Assembly: GCA_002369295.1 (NCBI GenBank)
Contig: DFDR01000065.1
Coordinates: forward strand, 1 to 17,626
Direction of reading: 5' to 3'
Source of the DNA: Desulfovibrionaceae bacterium UBA3823
Lineage (GTDB): Bacteria > Desulfobacterota > Desulfovibrionia > Desulfovibrionales > Desulfovibrionaceae
DNA: 17,626 nt
Below the pieces are notes generated by a model. That model did not search any database and was not told where the DNA came from. It saw nothing but the letters and a program-made list of their open reading frames with translations. This document shows positions 1-6,049 of this stretch, in pieces. Position 1 is the stretch's first letter. Every line of letters starts with the position of its first letter. Made by a program: the position numbers and the translations under genes.

Positions 1-407
1 AGGACGGCCCCTCGGCGGGCATCACCATCGTCACGGCCATCACGAGCGCCCTGCTTGGCATTCCCGTGCGCTCTGACGTGGCCATGACGGGCGAAATCTC
101 CCTCAGGGGCCGGGTCCTTCCCATAGGCGGCCTCCAGGAGAAGCTGCTCGGCGCCAAGCGCGCCGGCGTGGCCACCATCCTCATTCCCAAGGACAACGTG
201 CGCGACCTCAAGGAAGTGCCTGCCGAAGTCCTCAAGGGCCTCGACATCGTGCCCGTCGAGCACGCCAGCGAAGTGCTCCTCAAGGCCCTCGACGCCTCGG
301 AGGCGGAGATCTTCTCCGGCGGCGGCACGCTGCCCCTCGCCAAGACCCTGCGCGCCGACTTCCCGCGTCCGGCCCAGCCCAGCGCCGGCAGCACCACGCC
401 GCAGTAG
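1..407 (+). CDS. lon: ATP-dependent protease Lon, C-terminal fragment (5' end outside window)
   Basis: This is the proteolytic domain of the cytosolic AAA+ protease Lon, which degrades misfolded and regulatory proteins. The frame is open from base 3 with no start in the window. It begins at the catalytic-serine motif DGPSAG (Ser codon 12-14) and continues to GGLQEKLLGAKRAG, where Lys (codon 141-143) completes the Ser-Lys dyad. The spacing is 43 residues, matching E. coli S679/K722. The usual end of the protease domain (IPKDN, then a KxL-rich stretch) follows. About 25 residues after the last conserved helix form a Pro/Ala/Ser-rich tail without recognisable structure. An internal GTG at 66 is not a start, because homology runs through it. 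The gene stops at TAG 405-407, and an intrinsic terminator sits about 35 bases later, so it appears to end its transcript here. Identification is secure; the ATPase half is not visible. Confidence 0.96.
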   Translation, partial: DGPSAGITIVTAITSALLGIPVRSDVAMTGEISLRGRVLPIGGLQEKLLGAKRAGVATILIPKDNVRDLKEVPAEVLKGLDIVPVEHASEVLLKALDASEAEIFSGGGTLPLAKTLRADFPRPAQPSAGSTTPQ

Positions 408-441
408 CCGGCCCCCCGCCCCCTTTCCAGGCTCCTTTCCA

Positions 442-478
442 GGCCCCGCGGCGCCACGCGCCCTGCGGGGCCTTTTTT
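442..478 (+). terminator. Rho-independent terminator after lon
   Basis: A perfect 8-bp stem GGCCCCGC (442-449) / GCGGGGCC (465-472) is followed immediately by six T (473-478). The 15-base loop is itself GC-rich. Position and T-run fit termination of lon. Confidence 0.88.
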
Positions 479-522
479 CGTTCCGGCCGGCCGCCCCTGC
501 GGGCAAAGCCGCGGCCGGAGCA

Positions 523-551
523 TCGACAGCCCCCAGCGCTTCGGGTATAGC
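523..551 (+). promoter_or_regulatory. Possible sigma70-type promoter for the duplicated secreted protein
   Basis: TCGACA (523-528) and TATAGC (546-551) are separated by 17 bases. They match the -35 and -10 consensus at 5/6 and 4/6. The site lies after the lon terminator and just before the Shine-Dalgarno AAGGAGG (569-575) of the gene starting at 584, which would leave a leader of about 25 bases. This rests on pattern matching only. Confidence 0.42.
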
Positions 552-583
552 CTTGCGAGAAACGCTTCAAGGAGGCAGACCGC

Positions 584-1711
584 ATGAGCCCGCAGCGCAC
601 CATCCTCTCCCTGACCCTTGCCCTTGCCGCCGTTCTGGCGCAGGCCCTGCCTGGACCGGACGAAGCCCAGGCCGCCCGCTGGCCCGTCAAGGGACGCATC
701 GTCCAGCAGAAGCTCGTCAAGGACGGGCTGGGCGCAGGACGGGTGATATACGCAGCCGAGCAGAGCTCCGCCGGCCAGGGCCAGAGCACTCTCCTCCATG
801 CCTACCGCTACAACGGCGATCCCGAAGACGCCGAGCTCATCTGGATCGTCAGCGACGGCATCGAGAACTGCACCCTGAAGCAGGAGGCGCGCTTTGCGGC
901 AGGAGCGCCCGTGACGACCGACCTCGACGGCGACGGCCTGCTCGAGATCTGGACCGGCTGCATCGCGGCCTGCTCGGACAGACCCGGTCCCATGAAGCTG
1001 ACGATCACCATGTACGAAGGCAGGGACAGGCACGTCATGCGCGGCACGACCTTCGCCGATGTGGAGCCGGGGGTCTCCGAGGGCGGCAGGGGCGACATGG
1101 ACACCGCCTTCCGCACCGGACCCGCCGTCTTCCGGAAGTACGCCGAGGAGCTCTGGCACCAGTGGGCCTTCGGCACAGCCCAGCCCGCCCCCGCTTCCTG
1201 GCCCGCCAGGGGCGAGGCCGCGTGGGTCGAGCCCGTTGCCGACAGGCTCGGCGAGGGTGCCGTGGTCTACAGCCGGGAAGCCAGGGAAGGCGACGGCTGG
1301 AAAACCATCCTCCTCCATGCCTGCCGCTTCCGCGGGGAGCCGGCCTCCGCCACCCCCGTCTGGCAGATCAGCGACGGCGTCGAGCGCTGCGGGCTCAAGC
1401 AGGCCTCGGCCCGCTTCCTCGGCGACGGCCCCGAGCTGACCGACCTCGACCGCGACGGCATCAAGGAAATCTGGACGGTCTACGCCAGCGCCTGCGCCGG
1501 CGGCCCCGGCCCCGAAGACCTCAAGATCGTCATGTACGAAGGGAAGGAGAAGTACGCCATGCGCGGGAGCACGTCCGCCCGCACTGCCGAAGGCGTCTGG
1601 CAGGACGGCGAAGGCACGATGGACGAAGCCTTCCTCAAGGGACCTGCCCTTTTCAGGCGCTATGCCGAACGGCTCTGGCGGCGCTTCCGCACGGGCCAGG
1701 ACGCCGGATAG
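584..1711 (+). CDS. Exported protein with two tandem copies of a DxDxDG domain
   Basis: This is a 375-residue protein with a probable Sec signal peptide: MSPQR, a hydrophobic stretch at 6-20, and AxA-type cleavage sites near residues 20 and 30. It is therefore expected in the periplasm or outside the cell. The mature part is one domain present twice (about 49-195 and 222-368, offset 173-174). Each copy carries LLHA.R, an aspartate loop (D113-L-D-G-D-G and D287-L-D-R-D-G) followed by EIWT, a strand ending MYEG...MRG, and a closing KYAEELW/RYAERLW. The aspartate loops resemble calcium-binding EF-hand or FG-GAP-type loops. Cysteines C96/C130 and C269/C304 occupy matching places and could form disulfides. 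AAGGAGG at 569-575, 8 bases before the ATG, supports the start. Function is unknown. From memory, the loop plus MYEGxxxxxMRG combination resembles the loosely named M949_RS01915-type surface proteins; that link is weak. Confidence 0.85.
   Translation: MSPQRTILSLTLALAAVLAQALPGPDEAQAARWPVKGRIVQQKLVKDGLGAGRVIYAAEQSSAGQGQSTLLHAYRYNGDPEDAELIWIVSDGIENCTLKQEARFAAGAPVTTDLDGDGLLEIWTGCIAACSDRPGPMKLTITMYEGRDRHVMRGTTFADVEPGVSEGGRGDMDTAFRTGPAVFRKYAEELWHQWAFGTAQPAPASWPARGEAAWVEPVADRLGEGAVVYSREAREGDGWKTILLHACRFRGEPASATPVWQISDGVERCGLKQASARFLGDGPELTDLDRDGIKEIWTVYASACAGGPGPEDLKIVMYEGKEKYAMRGSTSARTAEGVWQDGEGTMDEAFLKGPALFRRYAERLWRRFRTGQDAG
728..1687 (+). repeat. Internal duplication within the secreted protein gene
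   Basis: Two coding repeats of about 440 bases lie at 728-1168 and 1247-1687. They encode the two DxDxDG domains, which share many identical positions (SDGxExCxLKQ, TDLDxDGxxEIWT, MYEGxxxxxMRG, GPAxFRxYAExLW). The protein match is clear, but the DNA has diverged, so the duplication is not recent. Confidence 0.82.
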
Positions 1712-1774
1712 CGGCATGCTCTGCACCTGTTCCGCCCCCGCCAGCCTTCTCCTGCAGCTGAAAGGCATCCCGCC

Positions 1775-2467
1775 ATGGCACGCCGAAAAGTCTCCACACC
1801 CCCGTCCGCCACGCTGCCGGCCCCGCCGGCAGGTTCCGCTATCAGGCTCTGTGCCGACGGCGCCTACCGCTGGACCTATGCCTTTCCCCTCTTCACCAAT
1901 CCATCCATCCTGCTGTGGGGCTGGAAAATCGTCTTCACGATCATCGGCCTGACCCTGGCTGGCATCTGGATCGTCTTTGCCGCCATAACGCTCGTGCAGA
2001 GCGGCCTCGACGCCGAGGCCCAGTTCTTCAACCTCCGCCTCTGGCTGGGGGCCTTCGCCCTCTTCCTTGCGCTCTGGCCGCTGGGCTATCTTCTGCTGGC
2101 CTTGCTCTGTGGCGGGAAGTACTGGATGGACTTCCGCATGGACGCTGCCGGCATTGCTCACGCCCAGACGCCCAGGCAGTTCAGGAAGAGCCGCGGCCTC
2201 GGCGCGGCCGCCGGCCTCCTTGGCGCTCTCTCGGGGAGCATCGGGGCTGTCCAGGCAGGGCGGCTCCTTGGCGCCAGGGGCCGCATGTCCATGAACTTTG
2301 CCGACGTCAGGAGCGCACGCGCCTCCAGGCGCTGGTCCACCATCTCTCTCAACGAAGAAAGCGTCTACCGGCACCATATCTACGTCGAGCCGCGGGACTT
2401 CGACTTCATGCTCGGCGTCATCCGGAGCCTGCTCCCAGCCAGGGCCGCGGCCAGGCTTCAAGCATAG
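1775..2467 (+). CDS. Uncharacterised membrane protein with two to three hydrophobic segments
   Basis: I do not recognise this 230-residue protein. It has a short Pro-rich N-terminus and two strong membrane segments (about 50-74 and 88-112). A small-residue Ala/Gly-rich segment at 142-160 may be a third helix or a re-entrant loop. A polar C-terminal domain (170-230) contains MSMNFADVRS and YRHHIYVEPRDFDFMLGVIRSLL, which read like a folded cytosolic strand-helix unit. The ATG at 1775 follows a modest AAAGG; no better start was seen. It lies 63 bases after the secreted protein and 72 bases before the Cys/His-repeat gene, all on the same strand. A shared transcript is possible, but a 9-bp hairpin separates it from the next gene. 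The gene is well supported; no function can be given. Confidence 0.75.
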   Translation: MARRKVSTPPSATLPAPPAGSAIRLCADGAYRWTYAFPLFTNPSILLWGWKIVFTIIGLTLAGIWIVFAAITLVQSGLDAEAQFFNLRLWLGAFALFLALWPLGYLLLALLCGGKYWMDFRMDAAGIAHAQTPRQFRKSRGLGAAAGLLGALSGSIGAVQAGRLLGARGRMSMNFADVRSARASRRWSTISLNEESVYRHHIYVEPRDFDFMLGVIRSLLPARAAARLQA

Positions 2468-2483
2468 CTTCAAGCTCAACCCA

Positions 2484-2504
2484 CCTGCCTGCGGCGCAGG
2501 CAGG
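2484..2504 (+). other. Intergenic stem-loop, 9-bp perfect stem
   Basis: CCTGCCTGC (2484-2492) pairs with GCAGGCAGG (2496-2504) across a 3-base loop. It lies between the membrane-protein gene and the Shine-Dalgarno of the Cys/His-repeat gene. No T-run follows, so it is not a classic terminator. It could reduce read-through or protect an mRNA end. Confidence 0.55.
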
Positions 2505-2539
2505 AATCAGCATCTTCCACGATTTGAAGGAGGTACCCC

Positions 2540-2797
2540 ATGGCGACCAAGTGCAGATACTGCGGTTCCAGCTCCTACGGCGTAGGCTGTCCGCACAGCC
2601 CCACGAAAAGGCACGAGCACGTCAACGACGAGACGGCCTGCGAATTCTGCGGGTCCCGATCCTACGGCACAGGCTGTCCCCACAGCCCCACGAAGAAGCA
2701 CCGCCACGGCCACGGCGGGGACAAGTGCATCTGGTGCGGCTCGAAGAGCTCCGGCGTTGGCTGTCCCCACAGCCCCACGAAGAGGCACGAGCGCTGA
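2540..2797 (+). CDS. Small protein of three tandem Cys/His (zinc-ribbon-like) units
   Basis: This is an 85-residue protein made almost entirely of three 29-residue units with first cysteines at C5, C34 and C63. Each unit is CxxCGSxSxGxGCPHSPTKxH: a CxxC pair, a third Cys 9 residues later, CPHSPTK, then His. Putative ligand sets are C5/C8/C17/H25, C34/C37/C46/H54 and C63/C66/C75/H83, with H19/H48/H77 as extra candidates. This implies three small metal (probably zinc) sites. Basic residues and extra His (RHEH, KHRHGHG) follow each unit. There is no signal peptide or membrane segment, so it is probably cytosolic. AAGGAGGT at 2527-2534, 5 bases before the ATG, is close to optimal and suggests strong translation. 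I recall similar CGSxSxGxGC sequences in scattered bacterial small proteins of unknown function. Nucleic-acid or protein binding is only a guess. Confidence 0.88.
   Translation: MATKCRYCGSSSYGVGCPHSPTKRHEHVNDETACEFCGSRSYGTGCPHSPTKKHRHGHGGDKCIWCGSKSSGVGCPHSPTKRHER
2552..2794 (+). repeat. Three tandem 87-base coding repeats
   Basis: The units are 2552-2638, 2639-2725 and 2726-2794 (the last lacks its linker). The core encoding GCPHSPTK is nearly identical at DNA level in all three: GGCTGTCC, then CACAGCCCCACGAA. This points to tandem duplication or ongoing homogenisation, in contrast to the older duplication in the gene at 584. Confidence 0.85.
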
Positions 2798-2798
2798 G

Positions 2799-2828
2799 CG
2801 CAGGGCGCAGTCCGGTTCCGCGCCTGCG
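2799..2828 (+). other. Possible stem-loop just after the Cys/His-repeat gene
   Basis: CGCAGGGCGC (2799-2808) can pair with GCGCCTGCG (2820-2828), leaving one bulged G. There is no T-run, so it is at best a weak terminator. The rest of the 210-base gap to 3008 shows no gene or signal that I can support. Confidence 0.35.
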
Positions 2829-3007
2829 GCAGCAGAGCCGCCCTCGCCGCCAGCTGGCTGGAAGTCCCCGGCACGCGGCAGGATTGCCGGTGCCGACCCT
2901 TTGCCGGCGAGGCTTGAAGCGGGAATGCGGGACGTGCGGGACGCTCTCGACGTTCATGTCCCCCCAGAGTTCCCGCACAGTCCGGCCAGACTTCCACGCG
3001 AGCCAGG

Positions 3008-4615
3008 CTAGCGCGAAAACGGCGCAAAGCCCCCTTCAGGTTCCTCGTCACCCCTTGCCTGGCGGACAAACGGAGAAGCCGCCTCCAGCCGGGCGACTTC
3101 CCCGGCAAGAGCTGGCATGGTCCGAAGCATTGTCTGGGAAGCCTCCTTCTGCCGCTCCTCTGCGCTCCAGAGCATGTCCATCGTCCCGGCAGGATCCTTC
3201 CACAAGCCGCGCATCAGCGCCTCGACGTTGACGAATTCGTAGGCGTATGCGGGCACGAAGCCGTCCTTGAAATACGCCTCTCCAACGGAAAAGACGTCCC
3301 GCTTGCAGACATTCGCCGCAACAAACCTGGCAACAGGGCAAATGCCATTCCTCTTCAGCACTTCGTTCCGCGTCCAGTCGGCGATGTTCTTCGAGAACTC
3401 CGCCACCCTTTCATTCCTATGCTTGCACTCAACGAGGAGGGCCCTGCCGGTCGACGGCTCGAAGATGACGATGTCCACCTCGCCGCCCGAGGCAGGAACG
3501 GCCGTGCCCCGCATGCGCATTTCCTCCCGGCTCATGGGGGGAGGCGTTGCCAGCGTGAACTTTGCGGAGAAGATCTCAAGTCGCCGGCCGCACTCCCGCA
3601 CGGCCCGGATAAAGTCCAAGTGCAGCGACTCCTCCAGTATGCCGCCAAGAACTTCAATGCCTACAAGGCTTCTCAGCATGGACTCCTCGCACTGCGGATA
3701 GATTGCCGCCGCCTCTTCATACACGAGGGAGGCCTGTCTCCATCGAAGTCCCGGCTGCGCAAGAACCCACGGCTCCTGATTCCGTCCCGTCGGAACAAGG
3801 GACGCATCCTCGAGGGAAAAAGTCCTTGCCTTGACGGGACGCGCAAAACCGATGCTCCGCATGCAGTCCATCAGCTGCCGCTGGGCTTCCAGCCCCACGG
3901 CAGGAAAAATCTTCTCCAGAGCCGCCTTCGGGTCCTCTCCTTCCCTGTCAAGGCCGAGGCGGGCCGCAGTCCGGGTCTCGGCTCTGTCAGTGACGTCATC
4001 CAGCGTGTCGCCATCGCTGTCTTCAATCCGCATGGACGACATGGCCGCATAGACTCTTGGCAGAGCCTTCGCCTCTGCCGGAAGGCAGCTGCCCTGGAGC
4101 AAGCGTCCGATATTCGCTGTGACCAGATTGTGTCCTGCCTTCTTGACCAGAAGGTTGACAGCCTTGGGCAGAAGGCCAGCTTCCGAAAGCTGTGCGATCT
4201 GCTCCAGCCCTGCCCTGTCTTCGGCATGCTCCAGACTGCTCTGAATGTTGAGAGAAACAGAAGAAAACACGTACGACTGGGTATCCTCACCTGCCGCAAA
4301 AAACGACGGAATCATCGTTCCGCCATTGCGAAGGCAGCTACCAAGCGTCACGACCTCCTTGCCATGAATCTCCTCCATTTCTCCGAACGGAATGTCGCTC
4401 ATGGAGATGACAGGCCCGCGCCCCAGCCAGGACTGCCTGAAATTAAGCCAAAGCAGCAGGGAATCCGTGCCGGCAAAGACAAATTTGGCAGAAGCCAAGT
4501 CCCCGCAGTCGAACGCACCGGCTGACATGCCGAACTCCTTTATCTGCGTGGCTTCATCGATGAAAAACCACTGAACGTTGAGGCTCCGCAGGGTTTGCAG
4601 GTCGGTTGTGGCAAG
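3008..4615 (-). pseudogene. AAA-type ATPase/PD-(D/E)XK nuclease fusion missing its N-terminal (Walker A) part
   Basis: The open minus-strand frame runs 4789 to 3008 (593 codons), but only residues from about 60 on look like a protein. Residues 1-58 are antisense to the DUF4116 gene start. Recognisable parts are a Walker B strand NVQWFFIDEA (D78/E79), a sensor-like strand AKFVFAGTDSLLLWL, then ISMSDIPFGE, as in bacterial AAA/DUF4143-type ATPases. A helical middle follows, then a C-terminal nuclease-like core EVDIVIFEPSTGRALLVECKH, with D439 and E454-x-K456 as the PD-(D/E)XK triad. The P-loop and everything before Walker B are absent and are not found in another frame. The first ATG inside the conserved part is at 4528, so a shortened nuclease-containing protein could still be made. 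Composition is visibly less GC-rich than flanking genes, suggesting transfer. Loss of the 5' half could date from the rearrangement that placed the DUF4116 gene here. Confidence 0.72.
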
Positions 4616-4683
4616 GCATTGCGATGAAAGGCGAAACCATGCTAGCAAAAGACATCTGCAACGAAAGACGGCCCCTCTACCGA

Positions 4684-4690
4684 AAGGAGG
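4684..4690 (+). promoter_or_regulatory. Shine-Dalgarno site fixing the DUF4116 start
   Basis: AAGGAGG lies 6 bases before ATG 4697. It decides the start of the plus-strand gene and argues against the minus-strand frame being coding across this stretch. Confidence 0.8.
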
Positions 4691-4696
4691 AACGCC

Positions 4697-5386
4697 ATGG
4701 AAATGAATAGGGGGAACTGTCTCTCTGCACTCCGCACCAACCCGGAGACAGCAGGCTATTTTGCATGGTCCCTGCCTGAATCGGTTCAAGGAGGAAGCTT
4801 CTGGCTCGAAGCCGTTCGTGCGAATCCATGGGTCCTGAAGTTCATGCCGGACGAGCTGAAGACATTGGAGCTCTGCCGGGAGGCTATCCGCAGAAACGGC
4901 CTAATGATTGCCCATGTGCCCAGCGAACTGGCCTCGAAGGAGCTCTGCCTCGAGGCCATTGCTCAAAACGTTCAGGCTGTGTTGTTCGCGCCCGCAAAGC
5001 TGCGGACGCCAGCCCTCTGGCTCGCCGCCATGCGACGTTCGTCAATCGCCGGGGAATGCGTGCCTGAAAGCGTCTGGACTCTCCCTCTGTGCCTGGAGGC
5101 GGCCCGCATTTCCGGCTGGATCCTTGGCAATATGCCGGAGGAGCTCAGGACTGCAGCAGTCTGCGAAACTTCCGTCCGCACGGACGGCATGGCGCTGCAG
5201 TTCGTCCCAGAGCGTCTCAAAACGCTGGAGCTGTGCCTGCTCGCTGCGGAGACTATCGGCAGGCGGGTCCTGGAATATGCGCCCCAGCACCTGCAGGACA
5301 GCCTGACTGCAGAACTGAACAAGCGTGACTACTCGCATCTCCTGCCTTGGCATGCCGGCGGCCGGGCTTCCGGCAAGGCCGGCTGA
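4697..5386 (+). CDS. DUF4116-type helical-repeat protein
   Basis: This is a 229-residue protein made of regular 24-residue repeats. The marker position (Cys or Trp) recurs at W36, C60, C84, W108, C132, C156 and C180, with no indels. The consensus is roughly TLELCLxAxxxNGxxLxxVPExLxT, typical of the DUF4116 repeat (NPxALxxVPEELRxD...LALxAV). Such repeats are expected to form a small alpha-solenoid for protein binding. No catalytic motif, signal peptide or membrane segment is seen. A short Gly/Lys-rich tail ends the protein. The Shine-Dalgarno AAGGAGG at 4684-4690 is strong. It lies head-to-head with the truncated ATPase, about 80 bases from that gene's break, and 52 bases before the HD hydrolase on the same strand. 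DUF4116 proteins are uncharacterised and often occur in lineage-specific expansions. Family call is fairly sure; function is unknown. Confidence 0.82.
   Translation: MEMNRGNCLSALRTNPETAGYFAWSLPESVQGGSFWLEAVRANPWVLKFMPDELKTLELCREAIRRNGLMIAHVPSELASKELCLEAIAQNVQAVLFAPAKLRTPALWLAAMRRSSIAGECVPESVWTLPLCLEAARISGWILGNMPEELRTAAVCETSVRTDGMALQFVPERLKTLELCLLAAETIGRRVLEYAPQHLQDSLTAELNKRDYSHLLPWHAGGRASGKAG
4802..5296 (+). repeat. Seven 72-base coding repeats (24-residue units)
   Basis: The units begin near the codons for W36, C60, C84, W108, C132, C156 and C180. Periodicity is exact at the protein level, but the DNA units have diverged, so only the translated repeat is obvious. Confidence 0.75.
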
Positions 5387-5424
5387 GCCCTTTGCCCGAG
5401 GAATCCAGAAACAGCGCCGCGTGC

Positions 5425-5432
5425 AGGGAGGA
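5425..5432 (+). promoter_or_regulatory. Shine-Dalgarno site fixing the HD hydrolase start
   Basis: AGGGAGGA sits 6 bases before ATG 5439. The same frame stays open upstream to 5325, but that would overlap the DUF4116 gene and add 38 residues with no family resemblance. Confidence 0.75.
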
Positions 5433-5438
5433 AGACGC

Positions 5439-5909
5439 ATGCTCACGCTGGATGAGACCATAGCCTACATCAAGCAAAAGCACAGGGGCCAGACCGACAA
5501 GGCGGGCCAGCCCTACTGGGAGCACCCCGTGCGGGTCATGGAGCGCTGCCAGAGGCTCGTGGACGCAGGACTCTGCAGGCCCTTTGCCCTGTGGGCCTGC
5601 CTTTTGCACGACGTGCTCGAGGACACGGCGACGGATGAAGCGGAAGTGGAGCGGCTCTTCGGCACCGAGGTGCTCGCCTGTGTCCGCCTCGACACCCGGC
5701 CCGACGGCGTGGACTACCGGGAATACGTCGAACGCCTGCTGGCCTCCGGCTGCAGGGAGGCCACATGCGTGAAGTGGTGCGACCTGCAGGACAACATCGA
5801 TCCCGCCCGTCTCAAAACCCTTCCGGCAGAGATCGCCCAGCGCCTCGAGGCCAAGTACGCGCCGGTGGAGGCCCTGTTTCGGGAAAAGGCCCCCTGGCTT
5901 TCTACCTGA
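5439..5909 (+). CDS. Small HD-domain hydrolase, SpoT/MESH1-like
   Basis: This is a 156-residue stand-alone HD phosphohydrolase domain. The metal-binding and catalytic pattern of the RelA/SpoT hydrolase and MESH1 group is present in order: H15 (KHRGQ), H29 in WEHPVRV, H57-D58 in LLHDVLEDT with E61-D62, and D115 in VKWCDLQDN (the place of the usual LADxxxN). There is no synthetase, TGS or ACT domain. By family, such proteins hydrolyse the 3'-pyrophosphate of (p)ppGpp or other nucleotides (MESH1 also NADPH). The substrate here is an inference, and other nucleotide phosphates are possible. The length fits a minimal single-domain enzyme. It probably shares a transcript with the DUF4116 gene 52 bases upstream. 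A convergent gatB ends 140 bases downstream, with a strong hairpin between. Confidence 0.83.
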   Translation: MLTLDETIAYIKQKHRGQTDKAGQPYWEHPVRVMERCQRLVDAGLCRPFALWACLLHDVLEDTATDEAEVERLFGTEVLACVRLDTRPDGVDYREYVERLLASGCREATCVKWCDLQDNIDPARLKTLPAEIAQRLEAKYAPVEALFREKAPWLST

Positions 5910-5980
5910 GGACAGGAGCCGCGACAATTCCTTCCAAAGCGCCCGCGCCCTTGGCAGCCTTCCCCCGCCCTGCAGGAAGC

Positions 5981-6013
5981 CCCGCCCTGCCGGTTTGCTT
6001 CCGGCAAGGCGGG
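5981..6013. terminator. Strong hairpin between convergent genes, possible bidirectional terminator
   Basis: CCCGCCCTGCCGG (5981-5993) and CCGGCAAGGCGGG (6001-6013) form a 13-position stem with one mismatch and a 7-base loop. It lies between the HD hydrolase stop and the end of gatB. Neither side has a real T-run, so efficiency is uncertain. A related CCGGCAAGGC arm also occurs at the 3' end of the DUF4116 gene. Confidence 0.5.
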
Positions 6014-6049
6014 CGCGTGAATTCCAGGGTCTGGAATGCCTCGCGGAGG

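Noticed and set aside
2540..2797. The triple repeat as a CRISPR-like array
   Set aside because: The repeats are contiguous 87-base coding units in frame, without spacers, and encode conserved Cys/His positions.
553..3231. Long plus-strand frames in other phases over the secreted and membrane protein genes
   Set aside because: They are rich in Arg, Pro, Ala and Gly, without a signal peptide, domain or ribosome-binding site, and conflict with the better-supported genes.
4616..4789. The first 58 codons of the long minus-strand ATPase frame as part of the protein
   Set aside because: They are antisense to the DUF4116 ribosome-binding site and start. They carry no ATPase motif, notably no P-loop.
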